Positions 33,428-38,111 of a stretch of 38,111 nucleotides of DNA are shown piece after piece. Within the stretch, counting starts at the first letter, position 1. The number at the start of each line of letters is the position of its first letter. The notes beneath the pieces were generated by a model. The model ran no database searches, was not told the DNA's origin, and saw nothing but the letters and a program-made list of their open reading frames with translations. The translations under genes were made by a program, and so were the position numbers. Origin of the DNA: a virus; IMG/VR virus record IMGVR_UViG_3300033149_002213, positions 1 to 38,111 of that record. One strand, 5' to 3'.

Positions 33428-33916
33428 TCACCTCATAGGCGTTATACTTTCCATATATTTTATACATGCGAGTATATCACTTTCGGTTTTATTATGCACA
33501 GAACACTCTACCCGGAAGTCTATAGGGTCCATTTCGGTTAAATTATCCATTTCGGTACTGGGCTCGTAGGGTATGCTATTTTCATTATTTAATATAGTAA
33601 CGTCTTGGGTTTTAATAATAGCGTCTCTTGTTTCTATAGTAACGAGATACCTTTTATTAGTACCCTTAGTATGTACAGTAATACCAATACACTCACCATT
33701 AGAGCAAATACTTTTAGTAACTGCTACGGGGGCCCTAACGTTATCAGTTAGTAAAGCTACCCCCTCGTCTATAGCGTTACTAGCGCTATTAGAGGCGTCG
33801 GCGAAGGCTCTTTGTACGCCGGGCTTTATACGAAAGTCGTTAATAGATAATACTAAAGCTAAAACCCCGCCTAGTAGTAGTTTACCCTTGTTTTCAAGTA
33901 TCTTTTTCTTTATCAT
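33428..33916 (-). CDS. Membrane-anchored hypothetical protein
   Basis: A 162-aa protein starting MIKKKILENKGKLLLGGVLA, with one membrane segment near 12-28 and a probable extracytoplasmic domain of about 130 residues containing a few Cys. The start is the ATG at 33916 (GGGGGTG upstream); an in-frame TTG 12 bases earlier is less likely. It overlaps the previous gene by 23 bases. No family recognised. Confidence 0.65.
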   Translation of the reverse strand: MIKKKILENKGKLLLGGVLALVLSINDFRIKPGVQRAFADASNSASNAIDEGVALLTDNVRAPVAVTKSICSNGECIGITVHTKGTNKRYLVTIETRDAIIKTQDVTILNNENSIPYEPSTEMDNLTEMDPIDFRVECSVHNKTESDILACIKYMESITPMR

Positions 33917-34127
33917 TTTCACCCCCAAATACTATTTTCATCTCTTTTAAAAGCGCCTTGCCGGCCTTTTCACTTAGATAAATAATGTGATTATTTGACC
34001 TAACCATAAATTGATTAGTAACCCCTGTATCAAACCGAATATACAGGCTAGGTGTAAGCTTTTTCCACTCGTTTAGGTTTTTTATCTCTTTAGTAGCGGC
34101 CATTACCTTTTTAAACATTGGAGCCAT
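33894..34127 (-). CDS. Small hypothetical protein, first gene of the leftward operon
   Basis: A 77-aa protein with a basic helical start (MAPMFKKVMAATKEIKNLNE) and a beta segment (SLYIRFDTGVTNQFMVRSNN), ending in a charged tail. GGGAGGGC lies just before the ATG, one of the strongest ribosome binding sites in the region. No family is recognised. It leads the operon that carries DUF1353, HNH and membrane proteins. Confidence 0.62.
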   Translation of the reverse strand: MAPMFKKVMAATKEIKNLNEWKKLTPSLYIRFDTGVTNQFMVRSNNHIIYLSEKAGKALLKEMKIVFGGENDKEKDT

Positions 34128-34151
34128 ACCAGCCCTCCCTTTTTTCTAGTA

Positions 34152-34174
34152 GCGCTCGCTTAGCGCGTTTTTTT
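34152..34174 (+). terminator. Possible rightward intrinsic terminator in the divergent gap
   Basis: GCGCT (34152-34156) and AGCGC (34162-34166) form a 5-bp stem, followed by G and seven T. It would stop transcripts arriving from the left before the rightward cassette at 34274. The stem is short. The rest of the gap (34128-34273) is AT-rich, with TATAAT at 34189-34194 but no good -35 partner. Confidence 0.5.
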
Positions 34175-34273
34175 ATAAGAGTCAATAGTATAATAATTTA
34201 ATAGCGCCGTCTAGCCACCTATTGTATGATATATAAATCAATTATTTTTATACTCAAAAAAGGAGGTTAAGGC

Positions 34274-34552
34274 GTGAGAGATTCTATTTTTATAGCCTAT
34301 ATGGTTTTTTTAGTGGTTTTGGTGGCGGCGTTTACTAACTCTTGTGGGGGTTACCGCCCAAGACCCACCGTTTATAAAGAATTTTATAGATGTCCTAAAA
34401 CTTTATCAAAATTAATTTGCGAAACTTACTACAAGTGTGCTACGGCTAGGTGCGATAAAGAAGTAAGCTGGTGTAAGGATCATTGCAACAAAACTGAAGA
34501 GTGCCGAAAAGTAAGGGTACCGAGAGACTGTGAGGGCAATTATGGTTATTGA
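34274..34552 (+). CDS. Cys-rich secreted or membrane-anchored protein
   Basis: A 92-aa protein: an N-terminal hydrophobic segment at about 5-20 (IFIAYMVFLVVLVAAF), then C24 after TNS, which resembles but does not fit well the lipoprotein box. Eight more Cys follow in 68 residues (40, 49, 55, 60, 67, 71, 77, 86), suggesting disulfides outside the cytoplasm. Start is GTG at 34274 after AAGGAGG. It overlaps the next gene in another frame, a pattern seen with spanin pairs. Lipid anchoring and a lysis role are both open. Confidence 0.7.
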   Translation: MRDSIFIAYMVFLVVLVAAFTNSCGGYRPRPTVYKEFYRCPKTLSKLICETYYKCATARCDKEVSWCKDHCNKTEECRKVRVPRDCEGNYGY

Positions 34553-34835
34553 GTTAGAGCCGAGTAAAATATTAGCCGCTATAAATTTAGTAGTAATTAT
34601 CTTCATTTTGGGGGCTTGGTTTTTCCAGTGGCGAAAAATTAAGGTATGGAATGAGGAGCTAATAAAGGGGTACGGGGTAGCCCAGCGCGAACTAAAAAAA
34701 GCTAGGTCGGACTTAGACGTCCTACAATTCAAAGACGATAGATTAATACAGGCTATTAGTAGCCAAACTAAAGCCGTAAATACGTTAATACATAGTCTAA
34801 CAGCCGGCGAACTAAATGATAGCGAAAACAATTGA
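34542..34835 (+). CDS. Membrane-anchored coiled-coil protein (i-spanin-like)
   Basis: A 97-aa protein with an N-terminal membrane segment near 8-30 (ILAAINLVVIIFILGAWFFQ) and a long charged coiled coil (GVAQRELKKARSDLDVLQFK). This is the layout of Rz-type inner-membrane spanins. The start is the ATG at 34542 with GAGGG upstream, overlapping the end of the Cys-rich gene by 11 bases; an earlier GTG at 34530 is less likely. Partnering with the Cys-rich protein is inferred from the overlap only. Confidence 0.65.
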   Translation: MVIELEPSKILAAINLVVIIFILGAWFFQWRKIKVWNEELIKGYGVAQRELKKARSDLDVLQFKDDRLIQAISSQTKAVNTLIHSLTAGELNDSENN

Positions 34836-34875
34836 GCGAGCGTTAACAATAAAATATTTGGAAGGGATACAAGAC

Positions 34876-35361
34876 ATGTCAAATATAGATAATATTATAA
34901 GTAGTAGCCTCGAAACGGCTAAAGCGATAGCGGAAATTAACGAAACTATAAACGGGAGTGTTAAAAAAGTTACTGAGAGTATCGGCGTAGGTGCTCTTCG
35001 CCCTAAAGCGGGCGGGGCTAGCATACCTGTAGATATACCCGATTATGATACCCCGAGCTACCAGCCACCTACGTATAAAATGCCAGAGTATAGATTACCC
35101 GAAGTAGACTTACCCGGACCTGACACTAGAAAAATAATAGATGCGTTAGACCAGAAAAACGCCGAGCTAACAGAAAAAACCGAGTTTTTGCAATCTAAGC
35201 TAGCCGAGTCTGTCAATGCTAGGGCGGCAAGCGATAAAAAGTTAGTAGACGTATACGGGCTAATCTCAGAGTATGCCGACGCTATCAAAAACGTGGCTAC
35301 TACAGACTTAGAAAAGCTACAGGCGCTACATTTCGATATATACAAAACGCTTTCGGAGTAA
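34876..35361 (+). CDS. Hypothetical protein with pentapeptide P-x-Y repeats
   Basis: A 161-aa protein from the ATG at 34876 (GGAAGG upstream; an earlier frame opening at 34816 has no good site). Helical start (1-35). Five consecutive five-residue units beginning with Pro follow at 55-79: PDYDT, PSYQP, PTYKM, PEYRL and PEVDL. Then a long coiled coil (GPDTRKIIDALDQKNAELTE onward). The regular proline repeats suggest an extended stalk. No family recognised. It is the last gene of the rightward cassette and points at the RebB-like gene. Confidence 0.68.
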   Translation: MSNIDNIISSSLETAKAIAEINETINGSVKKVTESIGVGALRPKAGGASIPVDIPDYDTPSYQPPTYKMPEYRLPEVDLPGPDTRKIIDALDQKNAELTEKTEFLQSKLAESVNARAASDKKLVDVYGLISEYADAIKNVATTDLEKLQALHFDIYKTLSE

Positions 35362-35371
35362 GTGGGGGGCG

Positions 35372-35394
35372 AAAAAGGGGCCGATAAAAGCCCC
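35372..35394 (-). terminator. Intrinsic terminator for the leftward RebB-like gene
   Basis: On the minus strand GGGGC (35394-35390) pairs with GCCCC (35381-35377), loop of 8, then TTTTT (35376-35372). It starts 9 bases after the stop codon of the 35404 gene. A second G-rich stretch at 35364-35370 gives an alternative fold on the plus strand. Confidence 0.75.
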
Positions 35395-35403
35395 CTAAAC
35401 GTT

Positions 35404-35748
35404 TTAGCTGTTGCCTAGTTTTGCTAGGATTGCTTGGTTTACAGTACCTAATTGCAAGATAGCGTTAGATAACTGAGAGTTATTCATAGACGCCCCGGAA
35501 GCGGCCGCGTAGTGCGCGTTGTGTCCTAAGACTGGGTTAGTAGCCGCCGACTCGATAGCGTCTAACTCGGCTGTACGCTTAATTAGTACATTGATAGCCG
35601 CCGTAGAACAGTTACGAGAGTCGTTAGCAGTTTGATTTTGGCTAGCTACAGCGTTACGGCGTTCGTTTAGAATGTCGGCCGCAAGTGTATTACTAAGTAA
35701 AAGAGGGATCGATTGTGATTCTTTTGTATTGTTTTCAACGTCAGCCAT
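35404..35748 (-). CDS. RebB (R-body / killing trait)-like protein, tentative
   Basis: A 114-aa, Ala/Asn/Ser-rich, low-charge helical protein, a single-gene unit with its own promoter-like site and terminator. The segment SIPLLLSNTLAADILNERRN, then AVASQNQTANDSRNCSTAAI and NVLIKRTAELDAIES, recalls the RebB pattern (small-residue helix, then NAV-xQxQ-N and a Thr followed by a hydrophobic helix). RebB proteins assemble R-bodies, coiled protein ribbons that unroll with force. The match is from memory of the family and could be chance. GGAGG precedes the ATG. Confidence 0.4.
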   Translation of the reverse strand: MADVENNTKESQSIPLLLSNTLAADILNERRNAVASQNQTANDSRNCSTAAINVLIKRTAELDAIESAATNPVLGHNAHYAAASGASMNNSQLSNAILQLGTVNQAILAKLGNS

Positions 35749-35803
35749 TTTGAGGCCTCCAAAAAAAAGGGGTTTTAAAAAAAGTTATAATTTAATAGAC
35801 TCC

Positions 35804-35833
35804 ATTGTTCCACGGTTTTAAAGCTAATGTCAA
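35804..35833 (-). promoter_or_regulatory. Candidate promoter for the leftward RebB-like gene
   Basis: On the minus strand TTGACA (35833-35828) and AACAAT (35809-35804) are 18 bp apart. The -35 is perfect; the -10 matches 4 of 6. The other strand has TATAAT at 35786-35791, which may serve the rightward gene at 35849 but lacks a -35. Confidence 0.45.
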
Positions 35834-35848
35834 GAGGGAAAAATAGCT

Positions 35849-36124
35849 ATGGATAAGTATAAAATTCGGCCCCGGGAGGTAGACGCGGTTCAATATTTTC
35901 CAGGAAAAAAACTACCCATAGATGGCTTTTCTAGTGTATTCATACAATACACGGACCCGGCTACTATGCAGACTGAGCAATTAATAAAGCACGGTCAAAT
36001 AAAAACCGGCGATAATGTTATAATTGTTAAAATGGGGCAATGGGTTTTAATAGATGCTAATAATAGGCTTACTATTAGAGAGCACGAAGACTTTATAAAC
36101 GACTACGAAAAAATGGAGAGGTAA
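35849..36124 (+). CDS. Small phage protein with a G-x-W-V ending module
   Basis: A 91-aa protein of a pattern common in phages: an N-terminal YKIRPREVDAVQYFPG and a C-terminal VIIVKMGQWVLIDANNRLTI followed by REHEDFINDYEK. Family members occur in many phage genomes without a known activity. AGAGGG precedes the ATG. It is followed after 5 bases by a ribbon-helix-helix gene, so the two form one short operon. Confidence 0.7.
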   Translation: MDKYKIRPREVDAVQYFPGKKLPIDGFSSVFIQYTDPATMQTEQLIKHGQIKTGDNVIIVKMGQWVLIDANNRLTIREHEDFINDYEKMER

Positions 36125-36129
36125 TATTA

Positions 36130-36315
36130 GTGTTATTGAAAAAAAAGGATAGGTCTAAAAAAAGAGTAGTAAGCGGGTATGTAAAAGAAGGGCTACATGA
36201 AAAAATACAAAAACTAGCCGATTTTAACGATATGTCTCGCTCGGAGGTGGTTAGCAATCTTTTAGAAAAAGCCTTGGATGCATACAAATTTACGAGTAAA
36301 GCGAAAAAAGCGTAA
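36130..36315 (+). CDS. Ribbon-helix-helix DNA-binding protein
   Basis: A 61-aa protein: a basic N-terminus, the beta strand RVVSGYVKEG, helix LHEKIQKLADFND and helix MSRSEVVSNLLEKALDAY, the standard ribbon-helix-helix layout. It probably dimerises to bind an operator. Start is GTG at 36130, chosen because GGAGAGG lies 9 bases upstream. A hairpin terminator follows. Confidence 0.82.
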   Translation: MLLKKKDRSKKRVVSGYVKEGLHEKIQKLADFNDMSRSEVVSNLLEKALDAYKFTSKAKKA

Positions 36316-36319
36316 GTAT

Positions 36320-36335
36320 CGCCCTAAATAGGGCG
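36320..36335 (+). terminator. Hairpin at the convergent junction, probable terminator
   Basis: CGCCCT (36320-36325) pairs with AGGGCG (36330-36335), loop AAAT, followed by CTTTA. The T run is weak on the plus strand and absent on the minus strand, so termination may be partial. Confidence 0.55.
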
Positions 36336-36343
36336 CTTTAACC

Positions 36344-36670
36344 CTACCTATCAAATAGCGCTTTATACGCGTTACTAATTTTTATACAGCCACTACATAT
36401 CTTTTTATCTTTTACTATCCTAACCCTATCGCCACTCATTATAGGTTCTCTACAGACTGAGCACGTAGCCCGGTATAAGCTTAGCTCTACCGCTTCGCTT
36501 GCTAGCCGGTTTATCTTTTTGACAAGTACGGCGTGCTCGTCTAGGGTTTTTTGCAAAATAGCGGTTAAAACTTCGTCGGGGGCGTCGCCGTCTAGCCCGT
36601 GAAAATCGATATAATCTTTTAGCTTTTCGTGCGCGTTTTCATGTAGGTATAAATTTATATGGGTACTCAT
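36344..36670 (-). CDS. Ribbon-helix-helix-like protein fused to a zinc ribbon
   Basis: A 108-aa protein. Residues 1-50 look like a ribbon-helix-helix (THINLYLHENAHEKLKDYID then PDEVLTAILQKTLDEH). Residues 66-96 carry two CxxC knuckles, C70/C73 and C92/C95, joined by a basic segment. This combination would give two DNA- or partner-binding surfaces. It overlaps the previous stop (TAATG). The N-terminal call is by pattern. Confidence 0.6.
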   Translation of the reverse strand: MSTHINLYLHENAHEKLKDYIDFHGLDGDAPDEVLTAILQKTLDEHAVLVKKINRLASEAVELSLYRATCSVCREPIMSGDRVRIVKDKKICSGCIKISNAYKALFDR

Positions 36671-37200
36671 TAGTCGACCTTTTCTATTGTTACTGTATAT
36701 TCCGTATCGTAGTCGCCTTGGCTTTCGAACGTAAAACCCCGGTTGTACCCTATTAGCGACTCGTCTAAGTCGCCCCCGTTTACGCCCGGTTTGGGTTCTT
36801 CATCTAGCCAAATACTAATAGTGTGTTTTTTAAAAGCGGGGTTAGGCGCTACCCAAAAAGACCAATTTTCTAAGTCGTGAAAAGTAACATGGCCGGCGGG
36901 GTCGCGTTTTTCGTCTTTCCAGATACCGCCGCTAAAATAGATATACTCGTTACCCTCAAAACCTTTATGCGTTATAAGCGTCCCGCTATGCATGGCGTCG
37001 GTTATATCTTTTAACGTTAACCCTGTAGCGGGCTTGTTTTTGCTCTCTAAATAAACAGCTACGCCGGTTTTAAAACAATCGGACACGCCGTTTATATCCG
37101 AATTTTCGTCGACAAAAGGGCAATCTACGCAATTAAACACAGAATCCACCCCCGTACACCCTTTTAGCCCGGCCATATACTCTTTAGTTATTTCGCTCAT
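36670..37200 (-). CDS. Hypothetical protein with N-terminal Cys cluster
   Basis: A 176-aa acidic protein. C15, C24, C27 and C42 in the first 45 residues could bind a metal. The remainder is beta-rich with many aromatic residues (FEGNEYIYFSGGIWKDEKRD, HDLENWSFWVAPNPAF, ending in an alternating YTVTIEKVD). GAGGTGGGG precedes the ATG, inside the previous gene. No family recognised. The Trp-rich beta part resembles proteins of the Thoeris/anti-defence type only in general appearance, so no function is assigned. Confidence 0.6.
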   Translation of the reverse strand: MSEITKEYMAGLKGCTGVDSVFNCVDCPFVDENSDINGVSDCFKTGVAVYLESKNKPATGLTLKDITDAMHSGTLITHKGFEGNEYIYFSGGIWKDEKRDPAGHVTFHDLENWSFWVAPNPAFKKHTISIWLDEEPKPGVNGGDLDESLIGYNRGFTFESQGDYDTEYTVTIEKVD

Positions 37201-37447
37201 TTCCCCACCTCGCTTGCTCCCCAGATATCATGTCTAACGCTTCGTGTACTAAATCTGGTAACCTTTCGTGTATATAAGAGTACGCGTCTACTAGGTCGTT
37301 TTCGTCGGTTTTCGTATTTAATAGCGTCTTAGCTAACGCCATAGTTAAAGCCGCTAAAGCTAAGTCTACCTCATAATTCCCTGCTATCAACCCGTACATT
37401 TGATTCTGTAATTTATTTAGTTTTTTCGCTTCCGCTTTATCGCTCAT
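37184..37447 (-). CDS. Small helical hypothetical protein
   Basis: An 87-aa protein, all helix by pattern (KLNKLQNQMYGLIAGNYEVD, LALAALTMALAKTLLNTKTD). No family recognised. It shares ATGA with the ribbon-helix-helix gene upstream and overlaps the next gene by 17 bases, so the three are probably made as one unit. It could be a partner of the regulator; that is inference. Confidence 0.6.
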   Translation of the reverse strand: MSDKAEAKKLNKLQNQMYGLIAGNYEVDLALAALTMALAKTLLNTKTDENDLVDAYSYIHERLPDLVHEALDMISGEQARWGNERNN

Positions 37448-37623
37448 TTTTTACTACCCTCCAAAGCTTTTCCTATGCTATCTATTGTACTAGTAGACTC
37501 TAGACAGTGCTCTACTACTTGACTCCTTTTTACATCAAACCTAGTAGCTAAAGCGTCTATTCTACGCGCTAACTCTTCTTTTATCGTAAAAGACTTAGTT
37601 ACTTTTTTGCTCAAAAAGTCCAT
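37444..37623 (-). CDS. Ribbon-helix-helix regulator with hairpin-embedded ribosome binding site
   Basis: A 59-aa protein: strand KKVTKSFTI, helix KEELARRIDALATRFD, helix KRSQVVEHCLESTSTI, a clear ribbon-helix-helix DNA-binding fold. It starts at the ATG at 37623 immediately after the T run of a terminator hairpin. The only Shine-Dalgarno-like sequence is GGGGG in the hairpin's 3-prime arm, 7 bases before the ATG. Expression is thus likely tied to whether the hairpin forms. The stop overlaps the next start (ATGA). Confidence 0.82.
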   Translation of the reverse strand: MDFLSKKVTKSFTIKEELARRIDALATRFDVKRSQVVEHCLESTSTIDSIGKALEGSKK

Positions 37624-37654
37624 AAAAAAACCCCCGTAAATGATTATACAGGGG
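37624..37654 (-). terminator. Intrinsic terminator overlapping the regulator's leader
   Basis: On the minus strand CCCCTGTA (37654-37647) pairs with TTACGGGG (37639-37632), 8 bp with one T-G pair, followed by one more G and seven T (37630-37624). It ends transcripts of the 37689 gene 34 bases after its stop. The G run of its 3-prime arm doubles as the ribosome binding site of the regulator at 37623. Confidence 0.85.
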
Positions 37655-37688
37655 CTACTCTATTATATTACTATTGTAAACACAATGT

Positions 37689-38111
37689 CTATTCCAGTAT
37701 CAAATCAGCAAAGTTTATCTTTACCGCTTCCGGTACTACGGCCGAGCCGAGCTTTACCGTTTTCGTCTTACCGTTAACCTCGTAGCTAACGCTAAACTCG
37801 TATTTATCATTATTACCAGCCGTCTCGGTTTCGTAAAGAGTCCACGCAAAATCGTAAACATATTCGCTATCGAAAATTGTACTGTCTTTTTTCGACGGGA
37901 ATATTAAAACCTTTTCGTTAAAAAATGATTTTTTGTTTTCTGCTATCATATACACATTATCGGCGTCCTCTGGAAAACCGTCGATACGCCTTATATGCCC
38001 ATATACTAGTGTCTTTTTAGGCTCAAAAGTTTGATCGACCGCCATTGTAAAGTTTACGAAGTCGGTACGTAGTAGCGGTGTAGCGTCGCCGTTGGGTGTA
38101 GCTCCTAGAAG
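37689..38111 (-). CDS. Hypothetical protein, truncated at the right edge
   Basis: The frame is open to the window edge: 22 codons upstream of the internal ATG at 38045 read LLGATPNGDATPLLRTDFVN and FT without a stop. The residues resemble the opening of phage proteins that begin 'L-G-x-x-x-G-x-x-x-P-L', and no ribosome binding site precedes the ATG at 38045, so the real start is probably outside the window. The visible 140 residues are beta-rich (TLVYGHIRRIDGFPEDADNV, YEFSVSYEVNGKTKTVKLGS), suggesting an Ig-like domain. Function unknown. An intrinsic terminator follows. Confidence 0.68.
   Translation of the reverse strand, partial: LLGATPNGDATPLLRTDFVNFTMAVDQTFEPKKTLVYGHIRRIDGFPEDADNVYMIAENKKSFFNEKVLIFPSKKDSTIFDSEYVYDFAWTLYETETAGNNDKYEFSVSYEVNGKTKTVKLGSAVVPEAVKINFADLILE

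Noticed and set aside
34274-34552. Calling the Cys-rich protein a lipoprotein
   Set aside because: The residues before C24 (F-T-N-S) do not fit the lipobox well, so only export and disulfides are proposed.
34412-34882. Minus-strand open frame of 156 codons over the spanin-like genes
   Set aside because: The plus-strand genes there have strong ribosome binding sites and overlapping starts; the reverse frame has neither.
36670-37200. Assigning an anti-defence function to the Trp-rich acidic protein
   Set aside because: There is no motif to support it; only general composition suggested the idea.
1-38111. Circular closure of the window
   Set aside because: Joining the right edge to position 1 gives a stop a few codons upstream of the 37689 frame and no start codon between, so the ends do not join as one gene. 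The window is probably an incomplete linear piece.

Overview
The window looks like most of the genome of a tailed phage with a contractile tail (myovirus). It mixes a lambda-type head module, a Mu-type tail module and a self-contained DNA replication module. I see no host housekeeping gene, rRNA, tRNA or CRISPR array. The host cannot be named from this sequence. Two small membrane/coiled-coil proteins that could be spanins weakly suggest a Gram-negative host.

Layout. (1) 134-21676, all rightward and tightly packed: a terminase whose N-terminus resembles a small subunit, a gpW-like protein, portal, S49 head protease with a nested scaffold start, gpD-like decoration protein, gpE-like major capsid protein, an intrinsic terminator, connector and neck proteins, Mu gpL-like sheath, tail tube, tail assembly chaperone with a -1 frameshift signal, tape measure, Mu gp48-like baseplate protein, three fibre/adhesion genes, and a LysM-gpP-type hub. 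(2) 21806-29301, all leftward: a holin-like small membrane protein, family A DNA polymerase, small unknowns, MazG-like pyrophosphatase, DUF2815 ssDNA-binding-like protein, DUF2800 RecB/Cas4-like nuclease, a charged KEEP-repeat protein, SNF2 helicase and a small unknown. (3) 29302-29480: divergent control region. (4) 29481-31808, rightward: PrimPol/RepA-type primase-helicase and one small gene. (5) 31939-34127, leftward: small genes including HNH, DUF1353 and AP2-like proteins. (6) 34274-38111: four short operons of alternating direction, with a Cys-rich secreted protein, coiled-coil proteins, a protein with a RebB (R-body) like pattern, three ribbon-helix-helix-like regulators, and a gene that runs off the right edge.

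How it works together. The head genes build and fill the capsid. The sheath, tube, chaperone, tape measure, gp48-like and hub genes build the tail. Region 2 plus the primase gives a nearly complete replisome (primase-helicase, polymerase, SSB-like protein, nuclease, SNF2 translocase, nucleotide-pool enzyme). No integrase, C1/Cro-type repressor, recognisable endolysin, baseplate wedge (gp46/gp47/gpJ type) or spike (gp45 type) gene is seen.

Composition. Native genes are unusually rich in TpA and CpG and poor in CpA and TpG, with abundant CTAG and ATA/CTA/GTA codons. The C-terminal parts of the three fibre genes lose this signature, which suggests recent exchange of receptor-binding segments.
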